This document shows, piece by piece, positions 26,401 to 34,217 of a stretch of DNA of 64,000 nt; positions within the stretch are counted from its first letter, which is position 1, and each line of letters opens with the position of its first letter. The stretch comes from RGIG4576 sp964536025. Its GTDB lineage: Bacteria > Bacteroidota > Bacteroidia > Bacteroidales > Muribaculaceae. The notes below the pieces were generated by a model. It worked only from the letters and a program-made list of their open reading frames with translations. It searched no databases and was not told the origin of the DNA. A program made the translations under genes and the position numbers. Where the stretch lies: NCBI GenBank assembly GCA_964536025.1, contig CAZHXA010000002.1:1-64000 (forward strand), read 5' to 3'.

Positions 26401-26435
26401 AATCTAAAAACTTAAGGAAATGAAAAAAGTTTTAC
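26401..26435 (+). repeat. Right arm of inner 35-bp inverted repeat
   Basis: Identical in transcript sense to the 5' end of the divergent gene. A 14-bp partial copy, AATCTAAAAACTTA, also occurs in direct orientation 30 bp upstream at 26371-26384. Confidence 0.93.
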
Positions 26436-27994
26436 TAAGTTCTATTTTGGCATTGGGTAGCCTATGTACCTTAAATGCTCAAATGACTAAAGGCGTACAA
26501 GCTCGTATCTATGCTTATGGTTTGCAACAAACTAAAGGTCAGGCTGTGGTAGAAAATGGTAGTATAGCTTCTTACACTTTGACATTCAAAACCAACACTG
26601 CTGCAACTTCTGCAAAAGTTAATTTGATGAAAGGTGAAACCGTTGTAGCAAGTTTTGAGGCTGAAGCAACCGATGCAACTAAAAAATCATGGAAAGCTGT
26701 AGTAAATGCAAGCAAGGTAGGAGAAGCCGGCACTTATACATGGGAAGCCGAAGTTTCAGCTCCTGCAGTAAAAAGCTGGGCTACAATCTCAGATCATACA
26801 AATAACAAAGATAATTTTGTTTTTTACCGTTCTTACGGATTGGCTATTGATAATAATCCGGAAAATGATGCATTTGGAACAATTTATGCTGTAAACCAAG
26901 CAACAGCCGCCAACTATACTAAGGGTATAGGTATGTGGACTTACAGTCCTGAATTGACATTACTAAACAACTCTCCTTATTCAATTGAAGGCGTGATTGG
27001 AGATAAAAATACTGGAGAGTCTCCTTCTGATATGGCAATCGACTCTAAGGGTCTTTTGTATTTGTCAAATAACTCAACTAATGGATCAGGTGTTTATGTT
27101 GTTGATCCTACTCAAAATTACAGTGCAAAACAAATATTTGAAGGAACTCGCGAAAATGGTGTAATTAAAGATACTGACGGTAACGAGATTTCGTCTATGG
27201 TTGCTGCTGTAGGAGTATATGGCAAAGATTCCGATAGAGAGATCTTTACTATTGATAATGCAACAGGTGGAGTTACTGATTTTTATATTAAGAGATATGA
27301 AATAGGTTCTCAGGAAACTTGGAACACTGAAGCAAGCTTTAAACAAAATAAATTTGCTATTTCTGAAACAGGAACCATGTCTATTGTTAATAAAAATTGT
27401 GCTATAGAACCAATCGCAGAAGGTTATTGGATTTCTCAATATAGAACAGCAACATCAAAGAATGAACCTCTTTTAGCATTTATCAACAATAATAATGAAG
27501 TAAAATATAACTATAATTTAGCTAATGACAGCTTTACCGGAAGTTCTCAAAACGGAGCTATTGCTGTTGATGAAAAGACTAAGACTGTAGCGGTTGCTAG
27601 TGCTAATAATGTTATTATAATGAATTACAATATAGCTACAGATGGGAAAGTTACAACTTCAAATGAAAAAACTTACTCACTTACAGACAATCATCGTCGT
27701 CCTAATGATATGGCTTTCGACTATGCCGGAAACTTGTATAGTGTAACTTCAAACAAAGAAACACTAAGTGTGTGGTCAGTTCCTACAGAAAATAATATAT
27801 GCAAAACTCCTGCAAAGAGCACCATGACTATCGAAATTACTTCAAGCGATATTCAAACAGGTGTTGAAGAAGTGGGTGTAGATGCTAACGCACCTGTGGA
27901 ATACTACAACTTGCAAGGTGTTAAGGTAGAAAATCCATCAAATGGTATTTTCATTAAGAAACAAGGTTCTCGCACAAGCAAAGTAGTGCTTTAA
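26420..27994 (+). CDS. Secreted Ig-like/beta-propeller protein with T9SS-like C-terminal tail
   Basis: A 524-residue protein with signal peptide VLLSSILALGSLCTLNAQ. Residues ~25-115 look like an Ig-like domain (AATSAKVNLMKGETVVASFEA; AGTYTWEAEV), followed by NHL-like propeller blades (SDMAIDSKGLLYLSN; NDMAFDYAGNLYSVTSN). The C-terminal 38 residues are identical to those of the divergent gene, the putative type IX sorting tail. The bodies of the two proteins are otherwise different, so the shared ends point to gene conversion or recent tail exchange. It has a terminator at 28021. Function unknown, probably cell-surface. Confidence 0.75.
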   Translation: MKKVLLSSILALGSLCTLNAQMTKGVQARIYAYGLQQTKGQAVVENGSIASYTLTFKTNTAATSAKVNLMKGETVVASFEAEATDATKKSWKAVVNASKVGEAGTYTWEAEVSAPAVKSWATISDHTNNKDNFVFYRSYGLAIDNNPENDAFGTIYAVNQATAANYTKGIGMWTYSPELTLLNNSPYSIEGVIGDKNTGESPSDMAIDSKGLLYLSNNSTNGSGVYVVDPTQNYSAKQIFEGTRENGVIKDTDGNEISSMVAAVGVYGKDSDREIFTIDNATGGVTDFYIKRYEIGSQETWNTEASFKQNKFAISETGTMSIVNKNCAIEPIAEGYWISQYRTATSKNEPLLAFINNNNEVKYNYNLANDSFTGSSQNGAIAVDEKTKTVAVASANNVIIMNYNIATDGKVTTSNEKTYSLTDNHRRPNDMAFDYAGNLYSVTSNKETLSVWSVPTENNICKTPAKSTMTIEITSSDIQTGVEEVGVDANAPVEYYNLQGVKVENPSNGIFIKKQGSRTSKVVL

Positions 27995-28120
27995 TAGCGA
28001 AACTTATAGATAATAAATATAGCAGAGGTCGGATTGCTCCGACCTCTGCTTGTTTTTTTATATGATTTCCTCCGGAAACTGCTGTCGGTTAAGACACCGT
28101 GTAATGCCTCCGGCATAAAA
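27877..28120 (-). repeat. Right arm of long inverted repeat
   Basis: Partner of 24821-25122. It is identical over 27877-28033 and near-identical outward to about 28078. It lacks the 60-bp insertion and then matches again at TAATGCCTCCGGCATAAAA near 28102-28120. It stops just short of the dnaB stop codon. Confidence 0.93.
28021..28059 (+). terminator. Terminator of the plus-strand secreted protein gene
   Basis: AGCAGAGGTCGGA / TCCGACCTCTGCT 13-bp stem, loop TTGC, then TGTTTTTTT. Relative to the flanking inverted repeat the loop is in the opposite orientation to the left copy. Confidence 0.9.
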
Positions 28121-28128
28121 GGAGGTGT

Positions 28129-29706
28129 TTAAAAAGGTACGGGGTCTTCGCCTTTAGACATTAGAAAGTCTTCGTTTCGTGGCGGTAGATTTTCGGGCAT
28201 AGGCACATTCATCATAGGAGCATTATCATTGGCAGGAGGATTGTCATCGTTCATCTTAGAACCCATAGGTTCGGTGTATTCGCTTCTGATAGAAGTGTAA
28301 TTATCGTCCCAATTGTCAAATCGTGCAAATTGTCCTACGAAACGCAACTTGATGTCATCAACCGAACCACTACGGTGCTTGGCAACGATGAATTCGGCAA
28401 GTCCGCGAATGTCGTTCCCCTCGCTGTCTTCCGATGCTTTGGTGTAATATTCCGGGCGGTGAATGAAACACACAATATCGGCATCTTGCTCAATGGCACC
28501 CGATTCACGCAAGTCGGATAGCTGAGGGCGTTTCCCATCGGTACGGTTTTCCACGCTACGGTTCAACTGCGACAATGCTATGATAGGTATAGATAATTCT
28601 TTAGCCAATTGCTTTAACGAACGCGAAATCATACTTACTTCTTGTTCACGGCTTCCGAATTTCATGCCACTTGCATTCATCAACTGCAAATAGTCTATTA
28701 TGATGATTTTCACGCCATGTTCACGCACGAGTCGTCGAGCTTTGGTTCTCAATTCAAAAACCGACAAGCTCGGTGTGTCATCGATGTATAGCGGTGCAGA
28801 ATAAAGCATTTTAATCTTTGTCATCAACTTATCCCATTCAAATTGTGATAACTGACCGCTTTTAATCTTTTCGCTTTCAAGTTCGCACACGTTACTTATA
28901 AGACGATTGACAAGCTGGAGATTTGACATTTCCAGAGAGAAAATAGCGACCGGAGAGTTGAAGTTTACCGCCATATTTTTTGCCATAGATAGCACAAAAG
29001 CCGTTTTACCCATTGCCGGACGTGCCGCAATTATAATCAAGTCGCTTTCTTGCCAACCCGAAGTAAGTTTGTCCAACTTGTGGTATCCTGTTTGCAAACC
29101 GCTCAATCCACTTTCTCTATTTGCGGCATCTTCAATCTTTTTTATAGCTTCGCTTATGACAGGGTCAATCTGCGTAACGTCCTTTTTTACATTATGTTGA
29201 GTGATCTCAAAAAGTCGCCCTTCGGCTTCTTGTAAAAGGTCATCGACATCGTTAGATTCGTCGAAAGCTTTGGTCTCAATAGAAGAACAAAATGTGATAA
29301 GTTCACGAGCAAGATACTTTTGAGCTACAATGCGAGCGTGATACTCCACATTGGCAGCACTCGACACACGTCCTGTGAGTTCGGAAATACGTAAAGCTCC
29401 CCCCACAGCATCCAAATTACCGTCGAGACGCAACTGCTCGGTTACGGTAAGCATGTCGATGGGTCGCTGCATGGCACCAAGAGCCTGAATAGAAGCGTAA
29501 ATTTTTTGGTTGCGTGCATCGTAGAAGCTCTCGGGCTTTAAAATGTCACACACTACCACATAAGCATCTTTTTCAAGCATTAATGCACCCAATACGGCTT
29601 CTTCCAAATCGGTGTCTTGAGGTTGCAATTTACCTATTTCGAGCATTGCTTTGTCTTGCTTTCTCGACTGTTTGTAATTGTTGTACGGTCTATCTTCGTT
29701 TGCCAT
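28129..29706 (-). CDS. dnaB: Replicative DNA helicase
   Basis: A 525-residue hexameric helicase that unwinds the replication fork. The N-terminal primase-interacting domain (~30-135) begins at PQDTDLEEAVLGALMLE. The RecA-like domain has Walker A ARPAMGKTAFVLS, ENRTDGKRPQLSDLRESGAIEQDAD, DYLQLM and the terminal RFVGQFARFDN. A ~60-residue disordered tail rich in Asn/Pro/Asp follows. The ATG at 29706 was chosen over an in-frame upstream GTG because the latter falls at the predicted transcription start. No intein is present. Confidence 0.96.
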   Translation of the reverse strand: MANEDRPYNNYKQSRKQDKAMLEIGKLQPQDTDLEEAVLGALMLEKDAYVVVCDILKPESFYDARNQKIYASIQALGAMQRPIDMLTVTEQLRLDGNLDAVGGALRISELTGRVSSAANVEYHARIVAQKYLARELITFCSSIETKAFDESNDVDDLLQEAEGRLFEITQHNVKKDVTQIDPVISEAIKKIEDAANRESGLSGLQTGYHKLDKLTSGWQESDLIIIAARPAMGKTAFVLSMAKNMAVNFNSPVAIFSLEMSNLQLVNRLISNVCELESEKIKSGQLSQFEWDKLMTKIKMLYSAPLYIDDTPSLSVFELRTKARRLVREHGVKIIIIDYLQLMNASGMKFGSREQEVSMISRSLKQLAKELSIPIIALSQLNRSVENRTDGKRPQLSDLRESGAIEQDADIVCFIHRPEYYTKASEDSEGNDIRGLAEFIVAKHRSGSVDDIKLRFVGQFARFDNWDDNYTSIRSEYTEPMGSKMNDDNPPANDNAPMMNVPMPENLPPRNEDFLMSKGEDPVPF

Positions 29707-29730
29707 TTCTACATTTTTGTTTTCTCTGTG

Positions 29731-29759
29731 CAAAGTTAATGAAACGCTGTTTATAACAA
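29731..29759 (-). promoter_or_regulatory. Promoter of dnaB
   Basis: On the minus strand TTG (29757-29759) and TAACTTTG (29731-29738) are separated by 18 nt; the ATG is 24 nt downstream. Confidence 0.6.
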
Positions 29760-29834
29760 AAACTATTCACCTTAATATTCCTCACATTTTTTTCACAGTA
29801 TTGTTCACAATGTGATAATATGAAAAGTATTTTG

Positions 29835-29842
29835 TAATTTTG
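29835..29842 (+). promoter_or_regulatory. -7 box of ispE
   Basis: TAATTTTG followed by C, 23 nt upstream of the ispE ATG. Confidence 0.55.
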
Positions 29843-29865
29843 CATCTGCTAAAATCATAAAATAC

Positions 29866-30687
29866 ATGATAAAATTTCCTAACGCCAAGATAAATTTGGG
29901 TCTCGACATAGTGAATCGACGTCCCGATGGATACCACGACATAGAAACAGTGTTTTATCCCATAGCATTGCAAGATATAGTGGAGATAGTGCCGGCTCGT
30001 GGCAGTGAAACTACACTCACAACCTATGGCAGAGTGATAGATTGCCCTATGGAAAAAAATCTTGTGGTTAAGGCTTATCGCTTGATGGAAAAAGAGTTTG
30101 ATTTGCCACCGGTGGATATTTATTTGCATAAAAATATCCCCGATGGAGCCGGATTGGGTGGAGGATCTTCAGATGCGGCAAATGTGTTGCTCGCACTCAA
30201 TGAGATGTTTGAACTTAACCTCACAAAAGAAGAACTTGCCAAGCGAGCCGCACGTTTGGGTGCCGATTGTGCTTTTTTTATTTATAACAGCCCGATGATG
30301 GCAACCGGAATAGGTGATGTGTTGTCTCCAATAGACGTGCCTTTGCATGGTAAAACGTTGCTGTTGGTAAAACCCGACGTGAGTGTGCCTACTGCCGAAG
30401 CCTATTCAAGAGTTACGCCTCGCAAGAGTGACACTCCGCTTGCCGAAGTTATAAAAATGCCTATCGACAAGTGGAAAAACGCTTTGAAAAACGATTTTGA
30501 GCCGAGTGTATTTTCGACACACCCTGAATTGAGTGAAATAAAGGATAAAATCAAGCAGTCGGGAGCCGTTTATGCTTCAATGAGTGGCTCAGGTTCATCG
30601 ATTTTCGGCATTTTTGAAAGTGCCAATATGGCAGAAAAAGCCAAAAAAATATTTGAAGGGATGAATTCTTATGTTATAAATCTCTAA
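29866..30687 (+). CDS. ispE: 4-diphosphocytidyl-2-C-methyl-D-erythritol kinase
   Basis: A 273-residue GHMP-family kinase of the MEP isoprenoid pathway, phosphorylating CDP-methylerythritol. N-terminal FPNAKINLGLDIVNRRPDGYHDIETVF matches the substrate site; PDGAGLGGGSSDAANVL (~residue 95) is the GHMP ATP-binding loop; SMSGSGSSIFGIF is the C-terminal motif. Length is normal. It is divergent from dnaB, with a 159-nt shared control region, and followed by the grpE promoter. Confidence 0.95.
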   Translation: MIKFPNAKINLGLDIVNRRPDGYHDIETVFYPIALQDIVEIVPARGSETTLTTYGRVIDCPMEKNLVVKAYRLMEKEFDLPPVDIYLHKNIPDGAGLGGGSSDAANVLLALNEMFELNLTKEELAKRAARLGADCAFFIYNSPMMATGIGDVLSPIDVPLHGKTLLLVKPDVSVPTAEAYSRVTPRKSDTPLAEVIKMPIDKWKNALKNDFEPSVFSTHPELSEIKDKIKQSGAVYASMSGSGSSIFGIFESANMAEKAKKIFEGMNSYVINL

Positions 30688-30764
30688 AAGGGAAGTAGTC
30701 AAGCAAGACATTTGCTATTAATGTGTCATTTTGGCAATGTTTTTGCTAATAACAATTTTACATG

Positions 30765-30805
30765 CGACAAATCGCGTCCGGATTTGTCGTAAATTGGTAT
30801 AATTG
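30765..30805 (+). promoter_or_regulatory. grpE-dnaJ promoter with upstream perfect dyad
   Basis: CGACAAATC (30765-30773) and GATTTGTCG (30781-30789) form a perfect 9-bp inverted repeat with a 7-base centre. The -7-like box TATAATTG starts 8 bp downstream at 30798. The dyad is not the CIRCE sequence. Its placement fits an operator or activator site for the chaperone operon. Confidence 0.55.
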
Positions 30806-30829
30806 CAAAAAATAAAGAACACTATATAT

Positions 30830-31399
30830 ATGAGTAACAAGGAAGATTTAAAAAACGAAGAAACAGTAAACGAAGTGGAAGAAACAGCCGAAAAAGAGGC
30901 GGTTGCTGAGGAAAACGCACAGGAACAACCTGTAGAAGCTACTCCGGAAGAACGTATAGCCGACTTGGAAGCTAAACTTGAAAAAGAAAAGAAAGAATAT
31001 ATGTTCTTGATGGCGGAATTTGACAATTTCCGCAAACGTTCGATAAAAGACAAAGCCGAAATCATTAAAAACGGTGCAGAAAACGCAATGCGTAACATTT
31101 TGCCAATAATCGACGATTTCGACCGAGCAATCGAAGCCAATGCCAAAAGCGATGACGTGGAAGCCCTTCGTGAAGGTGTGGAACTTATATATAATAAGTT
31201 CGTTAAATATCTTGAAAGCAACGGTGTAAAAGAAATGAAAACCACGGGGGAAACATTTGATGCCGACGTGCATGAGGCTGTAACAACATTCCCTGCTCCA
31301 AGCGAAGACTTGAAAGGCAAGATTATCGACACGGTGCAAAAAGGCTATTCCATCAACGATAAAGTGTTGCGACACGCTAAAGTTGTGGTTGGTCAATAA
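30830..31399 (+). CDS. grpE: GrpE, nucleotide exchange factor for DnaK
   Basis: A 189-residue cytoplasmic cochaperone. A highly acidic N-terminus (~1-50, rich in Glu and Ala) leads to a long coiled coil (~50-115) with LMAEFDNFRKRSIKDKAE, then NILPIIDDFDRAIEA, and the C-terminal beta domain EAVTTFPAPSEDLKGKIIDTVQKGYSINDKVLRHAKVVV (quoted in part: family signature near 165-189). The ATG at 30830 is preferred to an upstream in-frame TTG lying within the promoter. It is 27 nt upstream of dnaJ, forming a grpE-dnaJ operon; dnaK is not in the window. Confidence 0.95.
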   Translation: MSNKEDLKNEETVNEVEETAEKEAVAEENAQEQPVEATPEERIADLEAKLEKEKKEYMFLMAEFDNFRKRSIKDKAEIIKNGAENAMRNILPIIDDFDRAIEANAKSDDVEALREGVELIYNKFVKYLESNGVKEMKTTGETFDADVHEAVTTFPAPSEDLKGKIIDTVQKGYSINDKVLRHAKVVVGQ

Positions 31400-31426
31400 T
31401 TTTTTATTCAACAAAACAATCACACA

Positions 31427-32608
31427 ATGGAAAAAAGAGACTACTACGAAGTGCTTGGTGTTGCAAAAACAGCAACAGCCGATGAATTGAAAAAAGCATA
31501 TCGTAAAAAGGCTATTGAATATCATCCCGACCGTCAGCAAGGTAAAAGCGAAGAGGAAAAGAAGGCTGCCGAAGAAAAATTCAAGGAAGCAGCTGAGGCT
31601 TATGACGTGTTGAGTAATCCCGATAAACGTGCAAGATATGACCAATACGGTCACGCCGGAATGAATGGCGGTGGTTTTGGCGGAGCAGGTGGCTTTGGCG
31701 GAGCGGGAATGTCAATGGAAGACATTTTTAGCCACTTTGGCGACATCTTTGGTGGTGGCTTCGGCGGTTTTAGTGGCTTTGGCGGTGGTGGTCGTCGTGG
31801 TGGCGGTCGTCGTCGTCAAAATGTAGGTGACGATTTGCGTATCACCGTGCATGTATCACTTAAAGATGTAGCACACGGCTTGACAAAGAAAATCAAGATT
31901 CCACGCTATGTTTCTTGTAAGACTTGTAACGGAACAGGTGCTGAAAACGGAACCGATTTCACTACATGCTCGGCTTGTAACGGTAGCGGTACACAAATAC
32001 GCACACAACAAACCATGTTCGGCATGATGCAATCAGAAACCGTATGCCCCAACTGTCATGGTGAGGGTCGCATAATCAACCATAAATGTAAGGATTGTGG
32101 TGGAGAGGGTGTTGTTAAGAGCGAAGATGTGGTAACTATAAACATTCCTGCAGGTGTTGCCGATGGAAATATGTTACGCATGCAAGGCAAGGGTAATGCA
32201 CCACGTCATGGTGGAATTTCTGGCGATTTGCTTATTGTGATAGCCGAAGATAAAGACCCTGAATTGATTCGCGACGAAAACAATATCATTTATAACTTGA
32301 TGATAGATTTCCCGACAGCCGTTTTCGGTGGAAAAGTGGAAGTGCCTACTATCGACGGTGTGGCTCGTGTAACCATCGAACCGGGAACACAGCCGGGCAA
32401 AGTGTTGCGATTGAAAGGTAAAGGTTTACCTTCTCCTAATTATTATGGTACGGGCGACGAATATATCAATATATCTGTTTATGTGCCTGAAACACTTAAT
32501 AAGGAAGAACGTGAAGCTATAGAGAAACTTCGCGACAGTGAAAATATAAGGCCTACTGAGGAGAAAAAGAAATCTATTTTTCAACGCATGAGCGATTTCT
32601 TTCAATAA
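31427..32608 (+). CDS. dnaJ: Chaperone DnaJ
   Basis: A 393-residue type I Hsp40. The J domain at residues 1-70 has the HPD motif at 34-36. A Gly/Phe-rich segment of ~75-130 ends in a Gly/Arg-rich stretch. Four CxxCxGxG zinc motifs (CKTCNGTG, CSACNGSG, CPNCHGEG, CKDCGGEG) lie between ~165 and 225, followed by the substrate-binding domains. It delivers unfolded proteins to DnaK and stimulates its ATPase. Full-length and co-transcribed with grpE. Confidence 0.97.
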   Translation: MEKRDYYEVLGVAKTATADELKKAYRKKAIEYHPDRQQGKSEEEKKAAEEKFKEAAEAYDVLSNPDKRARYDQYGHAGMNGGGFGGAGGFGGAGMSMEDIFSHFGDIFGGGFGGFSGFGGGGRRGGGRRRQNVGDDLRITVHVSLKDVAHGLTKKIKIPRYVSCKTCNGTGAENGTDFTTCSACNGSGTQIRTQQTMFGMMQSETVCPNCHGEGRIINHKCKDCGGEGVVKSEDVVTINIPAGVADGNMLRMQGKGNAPRHGGISGDLLIVIAEDKDPELIRDENNIIYNLMIDFPTAVFGGKVEVPTIDGVARVTIEPGTQPGKVLRLKGKGLPSPNYYGTGDEYINISVYVPETLNKEEREAIEKLRDSENIRPTEEKKKSIFQRMSDFFQ

Positions 32609-32677
32609 ACAGTAAAATGACATCTTGATTTATTAAGAAGGCGTTTAGGTACTGCCTTTTGTGGGTGATGAGATAGA

Positions 32678-32710
32678 GAAACGATGTGAATCAAAGATTC
32701 ACATCGTTTC
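32678..32710. terminator. Perfect hairpin downstream of dnaJ
   Basis: GAAACGATGTGAATC / GATTCACATCGTTTC, 15-bp perfect stem with a three-base loop, 70 nt after the dnaJ stop. There is no T-run, so it may act as an RNA 3' end stabiliser or weak terminator. Confidence 0.6.
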
Positions 32711-32942
32711 ATCGTTTATATTGTAGATAGCTTAGTAGAAACTGAAATGTTAAAACTCATAACTGAAAACAGAGTGGTTAATGTCTTCGGCATTTCTTTG
32801 TTATTCAAAAAACACTATCTCCACTAAATTTCTACTGACCCCAAATTCTTTATGTTTAGGTTGGCAACACTATACTCTTGACACCGTCTCCGCCCACCGA
32901 AAAAAAAACGCTGACTCCTTTTTGGGGGTAGGGGGATGAAAA
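32711..32942. other. Non-coding spacer, no supported feature
   Basis: Between the dnaJ hairpin and the tRNA terminator. It contains a distant GTAGAAA...TTTCTAC inverted repeat (near 32732 and 32829) and a run of A followed by TTTTTGGGGGTAGGGGG (near 32920). I see no gene, promoter or known element. Confidence 0.4.
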
Positions 32943-32971
32943 AAGAGGTTCATCGTGTGATGAACCTCTTT
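32943..32971 (-). terminator. Terminator of tRNA-Leu
   Basis: On the minus strand GAGGTTCATC / GATGAACCTC stem with loop ACAC, followed by TTTTTT, just downstream of the tRNA 3' end. Confidence 0.88.
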
Positions 32972-32975
32972 GACT

Positions 32976-33060
32976 TGGTGCGCATGAAGGGACTCGAACC
33001 CCCACGTCTCTCGACACTAGATCCTAAGTCTAGCGCGGCTACCAATTACGCCACATGCGC
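32976..33060 (-). tRNA. tRNA-Leu (anticodon UAG), CCA encoded
   Basis: On the minus strand the seven-base acceptor GCGCATG pairs with CATGCGC; the anticodon stem CTAGA/TCTAG encloses CTTAGGA (anticodon TAG, reading CUA). The variable arm TGTCGAGAGACG is long, as expected for class II Leu tRNA, and GGTTCGAGTCC forms the T arm. Discriminator A is followed by genomically encoded CCA. The -7 box TACCTTTG lies at 33072-33079 and a terminator follows. Confidence 0.95.
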
Positions 33061-33071
33061 AAATCCGAATG

Positions 33072-33079
33072 CAAAGGTA
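33072..33079 (-). promoter_or_regulatory. -7 box of tRNA-Leu
   Basis: TACCTTTG followed by C on the minus strand, 11 nt upstream of the mature tRNA 5' end. Confidence 0.65.
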
Positions 33080-33158
33080 CGCATTATTTTTAAACTACAA
33101 AATAAATATCGTGTTTTTTCTGCATTTTTTTGAGAAAAAGTAAAGAAAAAAGGCTTTT

Positions 33159-33923
33159 TTATTCGGCAATGGTGAGTTGTATGCCCATTTCTTCAATTCT
33201 TTTCACTATGTGTGGCGATACTTTGCTGTCGGTGATGATATGGTCTATTTCTTCCATATTGGCAATTTTGCTAAAACCACGACGTCCGAATTTAGAACTG
33301 TCGGCAAGAACTATGGTTTTTTGAGCGGCTTTCATCATTGCACGGTTAAGCGAGGCTTCTTGCATGTCGGTTGTGGTTATGCCGAAGTTCAAATCTATGC
33401 CGTCAACGCCCAAAAACAGCTTGCTACAAGCAAAATTGGTTAAAAAATCTTCGGCGTTATTGCCTACAACAGAAAGACTACTGTGTCGCAAGGTGCCACC
33501 TAATTGTATTATGGTGATATTTTCGTCGATTGAAAGAATTTCGGAAACTTTCATCGAAGAAGTGATTACAGTGAGTGGCGAAGAAAGCGAAATGTTTCGA
33601 GCAAGAGCATGAACGGTAGTGCCAGAAGCAATTATAATGGAGTCTTTAGGTTCTATGATAGATGCACCGCAAGCCCCGATGATTTGTTTTTCGTCGGTGT
33701 GATACTTTTCTTTTTCGCTTATAGAGCGATTTGGGGCGTAAGGACTCATGAGTATGGCTTTTCCGTGATTTCGGTAAAGTCGTTGTGCTTTTTCAAGTTC
33801 GGTTAAATCTTTTCGTATTGTAACCGAAGACACGTTCAATTTCTCTGCAAGTTCGGTCACAAGAATGGAATCGTGCTGTAAAAGTAGATTCATTATTGCG
33901 TTATATCGTTCTTCTTTTGTCAT
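33159..33923 (-). CDS. DeoR-family transcriptional regulator, probable GlpR
   Basis: A 254-residue repressor. The N-terminal winged helix (~1-55) has VTELAEKLNVSSVTIRKDLTELE, the DeoR signature. The C-terminal DeoRC sensor domain has DSIIIASGTTVHALAR and ADSSKFGRRGFSKI, the sugar-phosphate-binding loops. It is divergent from glpABC, so glycerol-3-phosphate is a reasonable inducer and the glp operon the target. The candidate operator is the TTTCG...CGAAA inverted repeat at 34102-34136. Identity as GlpR is from context; DeoR proteins for other sugar phosphates look alike. Confidence 0.82.
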   Translation of the reverse strand: MTKEERYNAIMNLLLQHDSILVTELAEKLNVSSVTIRKDLTELEKAQRLYRNHGKAILMSPYAPNRSISEKEKYHTDEKQIIGACGASIIEPKDSIIIASGTTVHALARNISLSSPLTVITSSMKVSEILSIDENITIIQLGGTLRHSSLSVVGNNAEDFLTNFACSKLFLGVDGIDLNFGITTTDMQEASLNRAMMKAAQKTIVLADSSKFGRRGFSKIANMEEIDHIITDSKVSPHIVKRIEEMGIQLTIAE

Positions 33924-34070
33924 TATTGTAGTAGCTTTCTATTAATATTCTGCAAGTTAAATAATTTTATCGGATAAAACAAATGTTTTTTAATATAAGT
34001 GTGTTATACACCTTTATTATATAGCGTGTCAAAAAAAATGAAATGAAGTGATTTTTTTTACAAAAAATGT

Positions 34071-34136
34071 TTGTTTGTGAAAAATAAATACCATATCTTT
34101 GTTTCGAAGTAAAGCTAAAAAGGTTTTGAAACGAAA
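34071..34136 (+). promoter_or_regulatory. glpABC promoter and candidate operator
   Basis: TTG (34071-34073) and TATCTTTG (34094-34101) are 20 nt apart. Immediately downstream GTTTCG (34101-34106) and CGAAAC (34132-34137) form an inverted repeat flanking the expected transcription start, suited to repression by the divergent DeoR protein. Confidence 0.65.
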
Positions 34137-34217
34137 CGTGCTAAACTTTGAAAAGGTTTTTTAAAACATGAAAACTTTCAATCTTGAAAAAAGGTTGCTA
34201 TAATAAAAGAAGACATT

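Noticed and set aside
29801..29817. TCACA-A-TGTGA dyad in the dnaB-ispE intergenic region as a Crp-type site
   Set aside because: It is short, AT-rich and isolated, with no known Crp consensus in this lineage to support it.
30718..31654. Long open frames on the minus strand opposite grpE and dnaJ
   Set aside because: These are shadows of conserved genes on the other strand, with low-complexity Phe/Ser-rich translations and no domain.
32936..33133. 65-codon open frame over the tRNA-Leu region
   Set aside because: It overlaps a clear tRNA and its terminator; it is a familiar false call caused by antisense tRNA sequence.
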